The translations under genes were made by a program, and so were the position numbers. The notes under the pieces were generated by a model. That model had not been told where the DNA came from and ran no database searches. It saw nothing but the letters and a program-made list of their open reading frames with translations. DNA of 11,847 nt from Bacteroidota bacterium (GTDB lineage: Bacteria > Bacteroidota > Bacteroidia > Bacteroidales > VadinHA17). Shown in pieces: positions 7,551 to 11,847 of this stretch (the stretch's first letter is position 1; every line of letters starts with the position of its first letter). The DNA lies in assembly GCA_021816545.1 (NCBI GenBank), contig JAKAXP010000055.1:1-11847 (forward strand). Direction: 5' to 3'.

Positions 7551-7584
7551 TTACGGTTTTGTGCCCTCGCGCAACAGCGTGAAA

Positions 7585-7592
7585 CAAAATTA
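7585..7592 (-). promoter_or_regulatory. Possible -7 element of mutS
   Basis: The minus strand reads TAATTTTG, a match to TAnnTTTG, 34 nt before the mutS ATG. No TTG lies at the usual 17-23 nt upstream, so the match is partial. Confidence 0.4.
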
Positions 7593-7596
7593 AAAA

Positions 7597-7642
7597 TCTC
7601 CCGCAACTTAAGTATAACTTTTATCATAAATAGTCCGGGAGA
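7597..7642. repeat. Spaced dyad between mutS and the saccharopine dehydrogenase gene
   Basis: TCTCCCG (7597-7603) and CGGGAGA (7636-7642) are perfect 7-bp inverted arms separated by an AT-rich 32-bp core. They sit just inside the two divergent -7 candidates (5 and 7 bp away). This could be a shared operator or a stem-loop; it may also be chance. Confidence 0.4.
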
Positions 7643-7649
7643 GTTTGAT

Positions 7650-7657
7650 TACATTTG
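7650..7657 (+). promoter_or_regulatory. Possible -7 element of the saccharopine dehydrogenase gene
   Basis: TACATTTG matches TAnnTTTG and lies 63 nt before the ATG at 7721. The -33 region lacks a clear TTG. A leader of about 55 nt is predicted. The element would sit inside the coding region if translation began at the in-frame TTG 7655. Confidence 0.35.
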
Positions 7658-7720
7658 TCTGGAGCCCAAAATAGTGGCTCTGTGGAATTCCTGAAATATA
7701 ATTCTGAAAACATAGAGCAT

Positions 7721-9055
7721 ATGAAAAAAGTACTTATTCTCGGTGCCGGCCTGGTGTCAAAACCAATGGTTGAGTACCTGCTTGATGAAGGTTTCGAGGT
7801 TATCATTGCAACAAGAACTGTCGAGAAAGCTGACAAGCTGCTTGGCGGACACAAGAATGGCAGGGCTATAGCATGGGTAATGGAGGATATGGAGGCCCTC
7901 TCCGGCATGGTGCGCGACAGTGACCTGACTGTCAGCCTGCTTCCCTACAGGTTTCATGTTGACGTTGCGAAGTTCTGCCTCAAATACAGGAAGCCACTCG
8001 TCACAACATCATATGTTTCACCAGCAATGCAGGCGCTTCATGACGATGCAGTCAAGGCAGGTGTCATTTTCCTTAACGAGGCAGGCCTTGACCCCGGCAT
8101 AGACCACATGTCTGCAATGCGTATCATCGACAATGTGCGCCAGAGAGGCGGAAAGATAGAGGAGTTCTATTCGCTCTGCGGAGCCCTTCCGGCCCCCGAA
8201 GATGCAACCAACCCGCTGGGTTACAAGTTTTCATGGAGCCCGAAAGGGGTGGTGCTTGCCAGCCGCAACGGCGCAACCTACCTGAAACATGGAAAAATTG
8301 TTACAATTGAGCCGATTAATCTTTTCAAGGCCCGCTTCACCCATCCTTTCCCGGGTGTTGGCGATCTTGAGGTTTATCCCAACCGCGACTCTGTAAGCTA
8401 TGTTGATGTTTACGGCCTCAAGGGAATTCAGACTATGTACCGCGGCACATTCAGATTCAAGGGATGGTGCGAGACTCTTGATCTGATGAAGGCAATCGGC
8501 CTGATAGATGACGGCGACAAGGATTATTCCGGAATGACCTACAGGCAGTTCGTTGCAGAAAAAGCAGGGGTTCCCGGCAAAGACCTGAAAAAGGAACTTA
8601 AGGAGAAGCCGGGACTCAACCCCAGCGACAGGTCGCTTGAAGCGCTTGAGTGGCTGGGGCTTCTGAGTGACACTGTAATGGGTTACGCCGTGACCTCACC
8701 CTACGAGATCACCTCTGACCTGATGATCAAGAAGATGTGGCTGAACGACAACGAGCGTGACATGATTGTGATGCAGCACCTCTTCCTGGCAACATACCAT
8801 GACGGCAAGAGCGAGGTTATCAGCTCAAGGATGCTCGACTTCGGGACCCCGGCAACCAATACCTCAATTGCACGTACTGTGGCTCTGCCCGCAGCTATGG
8901 CTGTCAAGATGATCCTTACGGGTAAGATTCTGCTGCACGGCGTTTACAGGCCCATCCTGCCCGAGATATACAATCCGATCCTCGACGAGCTTGAAGCCAA
9001 TGGCATAAAGATGGAAGAGGAGTACGGCCTGCCGGTTGACAGGATGATCAAGTAG
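7721..9055 (+). CDS. Saccharopine dehydrogenase, LYS9-like (L-glutamate-forming type)
   Basis: A 444-residue oxidoreductase, nearly the same length as yeast Lys9 (446). The N-terminal Rossmann domain starts with KKVLILGAGLVSKP (dinucleotide loop at residues 8-15). The family signatures NEAGLDPGIDH (119-129) and CGALPAPED...NPLGYKFSWSP (from 153) closely resemble the eukaryotic enzyme and bind saccharopine. The enzyme interconverts saccharopine with 2-aminoadipate semialdehyde plus glutamate using NAD(P). Bacteria that make lysine through diaminopimelate use it mainly for lysine breakdown, so a catabolic role is inferred; related carboxyspermidine dehydrogenases are a less likely alternative, given how close the match is to Lys9. 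I chose ATG 7721 because the Rossmann fold begins immediately after it; the frame is open 22 codons further upstream but those residues are not conserved in type. No lysine-ketoglutarate reductase gene is visible next to it. Confidence 0.92.
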   Translation: MKKVLILGAGLVSKPMVEYLLDEGFEVIIATRTVEKADKLLGGHKNGRAIAWVMEDMEALSGMVRDSDLTVSLLPYRFHVDVAKFCLKYRKPLVTTSYVSPAMQALHDDAVKAGVIFLNEAGLDPGIDHMSAMRIIDNVRQRGGKIEEFYSLCGALPAPEDATNPLGYKFSWSPKGVVLASRNGATYLKHGKIVTIEPINLFKARFTHPFPGVGDLEVYPNRDSVSYVDVYGLKGIQTMYRGTFRFKGWCETLDLMKAIGLIDDGDKDYSGMTYRQFVAEKAGVPGKDLKKELKEKPGLNPSDRSLEALEWLGLLSDTVMGYAVTSPYEITSDLMIKKMWLNDNERDMIVMQHLFLATYHDGKSEVISSRMLDFGTPATNTSIARTVALPAAMAVKMILTGKILLHGVYRPILPEIYNPILDELEANGIKMEEEYGLPVDRMIK

Positions 9056-9216
9056 TGCTGGTCAGTCAGGGCCGATTTCCTGGGAGAGAACTGGATTTGC
9101 TGATTTAGAGGAACCGGACTGCCTGGGTCAATATCCGGTAAAGGCATTGTCCCTGCCGGGTGGTGAAAAATGCTGAAACAGGTCAAAACGGACAGGGCAG
9201 TATCCGGACCGGCACT

Positions 9217-9930
9217 TCAGAATTTCAGATAAAAATCCTTTGTGAGGGAGACATACTCGTCAGAGTAGATATGTCTCCCTCCTTTTTCTATAACAATCTC
9301 CTCCTCCGTGCAGGGACCGTTCTCCTGGCTCAGAGTCATCAGCGCCCTCGATGGTTGTTGCGCAGGTGTGGGTCTCACAAGCCTCCGCCTGGAGCAGAAA
9401 AATCCGTAATAGACCGCAAGTGAGAGGAACCTCTCTGCCTCATTCACCGGCAACACCAGATGAAGTGAACCCCCGGGATTCAGCAGTTGCGCTGCTGCCT
9501 CAAGCAGTTCAGCCTGGGTGAGAGTGAGGGTATGCCTTGTACGGGCTTTGCTCAGGTCCGGGTTGAGAAGTGAATCAATGAAATATGGCGGATTGGTTAT
9601 GATGGCATCGAATCCGCCGCCGGCATCGGGCATATACTCCTGAACAGAAATATTCAACAGGGTTATCCTCTCCTTCCATTGACTGGCTGAGAAATTCAGT
9701 CCGGCCTGTTTGTAAGAGTCAAGGTCCGGCTCAATGGCAACAATTCGTGCTGAAGACCTCTGTGCTGCCATCAATGCCAGCAGACCGGTGCCGGTACCTA
9801 TATCCAGTATTGTGCCGGCATCCTCAATTTGCGCCCAGGCGCCAAGCAGCACGCTGTCAGTGGTTACCCTGAAGGAGGCACGCTCCTGAACCACGGTGAA
9901 CTGCTTGAACCTGAAAAAATCATTGCTCAT
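9217..9930 (-). CDS. trmN: tRNA1(Val) (adenine(37)-N6)-methyltransferase, TrmN6/YfiC-like
   Basis: A 237-residue class I methyltransferase (Escherichia coli YfiC 245). It opens with FRFKQFTVVQERASFRVTTDSV, the family's characteristic N-terminus, then motif I DIGTGTGLLAL at 43-53, acidic Glu67 for the SAM ribose, and the amino-methyltransferase motif NPPYF at 113-117. The C-terminus DEYVSLTKDFYLKF is also typical. In E. coli the enzyme methylates N6 of A37 in tRNA-Val; that substrate is assumed here by family. Its ATG overlaps the stop of the homoserine dehydrogenase gene by 4 bp (ATGA), so it is the last gene of that operon. Its 3' end contains a large hairpin (9244-9281) that serves, on the other strand, as a terminator. 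The 161 bp between it and the convergent saccharopine dehydrogenase gene hold no gene that I can support. Confidence 0.92.
   Translation of the reverse strand: MSNDFFRFKQFTVVQERASFRVTTDSVLLGAWAQIEDAGTILDIGTGTGLLALMAAQRSSARIVAIEPDLDSYKQAGLNFSASQWKERITLLNISVQEYMPDAGGGFDAIITNPPYFIDSLLNPDLSKARTRHTLTLTQAELLEAAAQLLNPGGSLHLVLPVNEAERFLSLAVYYGFFCSRRRLVRPTPAQQPSRALMTLSQENGPCTEEEIVIEKGGRHIYSDEYVSLTKDFYLKF
9244..9287 (+). terminator. Intrinsic terminator for the saccharopine dehydrogenase transcript, inside trmN
   Basis: GAGGGAGACATA (9244-9255) and TATGTCTCCCTC (9270-9281) are perfect 12-bp inverted arms; the 14-nt loop can pair further (CTC/GAG). On the plus strand the stem is followed by CTTTTTC, the form of an intrinsic terminator for the gene ending at 9055, giving a 3' UTR of about 190 nt. 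The same bases encode the stretch RHIYSDEYVSL of the facing methyltransferase. On the minus strand a weaker ATTTTTAT lies 8 nt after the stem. Confidence 0.7.
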
Positions 9931-11138
9931 GCCCTGACCTGGTCGGCTTTCCTTCCGGTTGCAACAATGAAAACATCCATCCCGGGAAGCTCCTTTCTCA
10001 GGCTGTAAAGATACTTAAGGTTGACTGTTCCGATTACATACCTGTAGGTGTGATTACTGTGGAATTCAGTGATGTTGCTGAAACGGAACAGTTCGCGCTC
10101 CTTTTCATCATGGTATCTCAGGTAAATTTCTATCTCATGGTCACGCGTATAATTCCTGACAGTGCCCTGGATGTTCTTTTTATATTCATACCTGTACCCA
10201 TATGAGTTGGCGGAGATGTCGGACAATACAGCACTACCTGTAGGGTGACCGCCTGCTCCCTTTCCTGCAAAAAACTGCTTTTCGGCAAAGGCCGCCTCGG
10301 TAATTACACCGTTGTTTTCGTGGTCCACGTTGTAAAGGTACTTGTCAGGCGATACGAAACGGGGAAGAACAAATCCGGTGATTGTCTGTTCGTCAGTCTT
10401 CCCGACGTATGGCACCAGTTTGATCTTGTAGCCCTTCTCCTTTGCATACTGAATATCATTGCCTGATATTTTCCCTATACCGTAGTGAAAAACCTCCTCC
10501 GGGTTCAGGAACAGACCGTAGGCATGCGCTGCAATGATGCATAGCTTGTACTTCGCATCCCAGCCGTCAACATCAAGCCCGGGATCCTTTTCGGCAAAAC
10601 CTTTTTCCTGGGCCTCTCTCAGGGCAGATGCAAAATCCTTCCCTTCATTGTGCATGAGGGTGAGGATGTAGTTTGTCGTACCGTTCAGTATCCCGCGAAG
10701 CGAATGAAGCAACTCATTGTCATAGTATTCCTCAAGATTCCTTATTATCGGGATGCTGGCACCGGCCGACGCTTCATACAGCAACGCGACCTTATTCTCC
10801 TGTTGCAGGCGAACAAGCTCCTCAAGGTGGGTGGCCACCATCACCTTGTTGGCAGTCACAACACCCTTGCCGCTCTCCATTGCCTGTTTTACAATTGAGA
10901 AGGCCTCTTCAGGGTCATTTATCAGCTCAACCACCAGGTTGATTGAACTGTCATTAAGAATTTCATTTTTGTCAAATGTAAAGAAGGACATGGGGAGCCG
11001 TCTCTCCTTCGATCTGTCTTTCACGCAAATGCGGACAATCTCCGCCTTTATTCCCCTGCTGTTTTCAAGAACGTCATGCAGACCGCGACCCACACATCCG
11101 TACCCGAACAATCCTATTCTAAGCTCTTTTCTTGTCAT
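9927..11138 (-). CDS. hom: Homoserine dehydrogenase (monofunctional, atypical C-terminus)
   Basis: A 403-residue enzyme that reduces aspartate semialdehyde to homoserine with NAD(P)H, the branch step to threonine and methionine. The N-terminal nucleotide loop is GLFGYGCVGRG (GxGxxG at residues 12-17). Next come VVTANK, the substrate region EASAGASIPIIRNL, GILNGTTNYIL, and the signature DPGLDVDGWDAKYKL, with the catalytic pair Asp194/Lys198. There is no aspartate kinase domain. Typical bacterial enzymes of about 430 residues end in an ACT domain; here the last 75 residues (IYLRYHDEKERELF... onward) lack the usual D-x-PG ACT opening and are shorter. The ATG follows a strong AGGAGG six bases upstream, unusual for this phylum. 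The start overlaps the end of metX by 20 bp and the stop overlaps the trmN start by 4 bp, so translation is coupled in one operon. Confidence 0.95.
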   Translation of the reverse strand: MTRKELRIGLFGYGCVGRGLHDVLENSRGIKAEIVRICVKDRSKERRLPMSFFTFDKNEILNDSSINLVVELINDPEEAFSIVKQAMESGKGVVTANKVMVATHLEELVRLQQENKVALLYEASAGASIPIIRNLEEYYDNELLHSLRGILNGTTNYILTLMHNEGKDFASALREAQEKGFAEKDPGLDVDGWDAKYKLCIIAAHAYGLFLNPEEVFHYGIGKISGNDIQYAKEKGYKIKLVPYVGKTDEQTITGFVLPRFVSPDKYLYNVDHENNGVITEAAFAEKQFFAGKGAGGHPTGSAVLSDISANSYGYRYEYKKNIQGTVRNYTRDHEIEIYLRYHDEKERELFRFSNITEFHSNHTYRYVIGTVNLKYLYSLRKELPGMDVFIVATGRKADQVRA

Positions 11139-11847
11139 AATTTTCCTCCTTTTTGTTTTTCCAGAAATCCTTAACCACCGATGTTATGAGCTCCGATTCA
11201 ATGAGGAACCCGTCGTGGCCATACAGCGAATCAATTTCAACGTACTCCGCTCCTTCCACATTATCAGCCAGGAACTTCGGATCTGCCGGCGGGAAGAGGA
11301 AGTCGGATGAGATACCTATTGCAAGCACATCAGCCCTGATGCGTGACAGGGCCTTTTCTGTGCCTCCGCGCCCTCTCCCGATATTATGAGTGTCAGAGAG
11401 TTTTGTAATGCAGTAATAGGAATAGGGGTTGAACCTGCTGACAAGCTTGTCACCCTGGTATGCCTGGTAGGATGATGCCCTGAAATTATCCGTTCTGTCA
11501 TCATCATCCTTCTGGGTAAGGTTGTATGCATGCGCAGACCTGTAGCTCAGCAGGGCCACTGCCCTTGCGGCCTTCAAGCCTCGCTGTCCTCCTTCAGGAT
11601 CGCCGGTCCTGAACGATTCATCTGCTTCCATTGCCAGTCGCTGCGCTTCATTGAATGCTATCGCCCACGGTGACTGCCTGACGCTCGAAGCGATAAACAC
11701 AAGATGCCTGATCAGGTCAGGATGCATGACAGAGTATTCCAGTGCCTGGAATCCCCCGATGGATGATCCTATCACGGTATGTATGCCCTTTATCCCCAGG
11801 TGTTTCCTGAGTAACTCATGGGCGTTGACAACATCCCTGATCGTTAT
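11119..11847 (-). CDS. metX: Homoserine O-acetyltransferase (MetX), N-terminus cut by window edge
   Basis: The frame is open through base 11847; 242 C-terminal residues are present, so roughly the first 100 are missing. It is an alpha/beta-hydrolase-fold enzyme that moves an acetyl group from acetyl-CoA to homoserine, giving the precursor for direct sulfhydrylation to homocysteine. Visible features: ITIRDVVNAHELLRKHLGI just before the nucleophile elbow GSSIGGFQALEY (catalytic Ser), the acid segment GISSDFLFPP, and the catalytic His in YGHDGFL, in the usual MetX order. The nucleophile elbow has Ser-Ser-Ile where many relatives have Gly-Ser-Met. An internal GTG at 11775 is not a start, since conserved residues precede it. 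It overlaps hom by 20 bp and is co-transcribed with it, placing synthesis and acetylation of homoserine under one control. The promoter lies outside the window. Confidence 0.95.
   Translation of the reverse strand: MTIRDVVNAHELLRKHLGIKGIHTVIGSSIGGFQALEYSVMHPDLIRHLVFIASSVRQSPWAIAFNEAQRLAMEADESFRTGDPEGGQRGLKAARAVALLSYRSAHAYNLTQKDDDDRTDNFRASSYQAYQGDKLVSRFNPYSYYCITKLSDTHNIGRGRGGTEKALSRIRADVLAIGISSDFLFPPADPKFLADNVEGAEYVEIDSLYGHDGFLIESELITSVVKDFWKNKKEENYDKKRA
11145..11150 (-). promoter_or_regulatory. Shine-Dalgarno sequence of hom inside metX
   Basis: The minus strand reads AGGAGG, then AAAATT, then ATG (11138). Spacing is ideal. It lies in the Lys/Glu-rich last codons of metX and helps confirm ATG 11138 as the hom start despite the 20-bp overlap. 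Confidence 0.7.

Noticed and set aside
9056..9216. Possible small gene or RNA between the saccharopine dehydrogenase and trmN genes
   Set aside because: Open frames there run into trmN antisense and have no pattern; the stretch is best read as the 3' UTR leading to the terminator at 9244.
10753..11310. Plus-strand 185-codon open frame across the metX/hom junction
   Set aside because: Antisense to two conserved genes; Ser/Thr/Leu-rich composition typical of shadow frames.

Overview
The window looks like a chromosomal housekeeping segment from a member of the Bacteroidota (Bacteroidetes), probably Bacteroidales or a relative. Both tRNA genes are preceded by the phylum-typical promoter (TTTG or TTG, 18-19 nt, TAnnTTTG). 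Most genes lack a strong Shine-Dalgarno sequence and start after A-rich leaders. The tRNA 3' CCA is not genomically encoded. The secreted protein has a signal peptide ending in Ala-Gln, common in this phylum. The species cannot be fixed from the sequence alone.

Layout, left to right. (1) 1-508: 3' end of a GT4-type glycosyltransferase (+), convergent with tRNA-Phe(GAA) (-, 536-608); a terminator sits in the last codons of the glycosyltransferase. (2) 762-2616: an M16 zinc peptidase overlapping a small class I O-methyltransferase by 17 bp (+). (3) 2797-3429: a secreted protein with an SH3-like N-terminal domain, an Ala/Pro/Gln linker and a BamE/SmpA-like C-terminal domain (+). (4) 3483-4598 (-): an AT-rich ATPase/DUF4143 gene, a typical accessory insertion, with a promoter that predicts an almost leaderless mRNA. 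(5) 4769-4841: tRNA-Gly(GCC) with promoter and terminator (-). (6) 4941-7550: mutS (-), divergent from (7) 7721-9055, a LYS9-like saccharopine dehydrogenase (+). (8) 9217-11847 (-): a tightly overlapped operon read metX (partial, enters from the right edge) -> homoserine dehydrogenase -> trmN-like tRNA methyltransferase.

How the genes fit together. The right end makes homoserine (Hom) and O-acetylates it (MetX), the entry to methionine synthesis, with a tRNA-modifying enzyme co-transcribed. The saccharopine dehydrogenase concerns lysine catabolism or interconversion and runs convergent to this operon. MutS is the mismatch-repair sensor. The M16 peptidase/methyltransferase pair is a translationally coupled two-gene unit.

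I see no CRISPR array, insertion sequence, phage gene, riboswitch or defence island, and no clearly new system. The observations most worth a second look are small: terminators hidden in the 3' coding ends of convergent genes, a dyad placed between the divergent mutS and saccharopine dehydrogenase promoters, the short-leader promoter and symmetric repeats of the ATPase gene, the SH3/BamE-like architecture, and the atypical C-terminus of the homoserine dehydrogenase. No gene-free stretch exceeds 300 bases.
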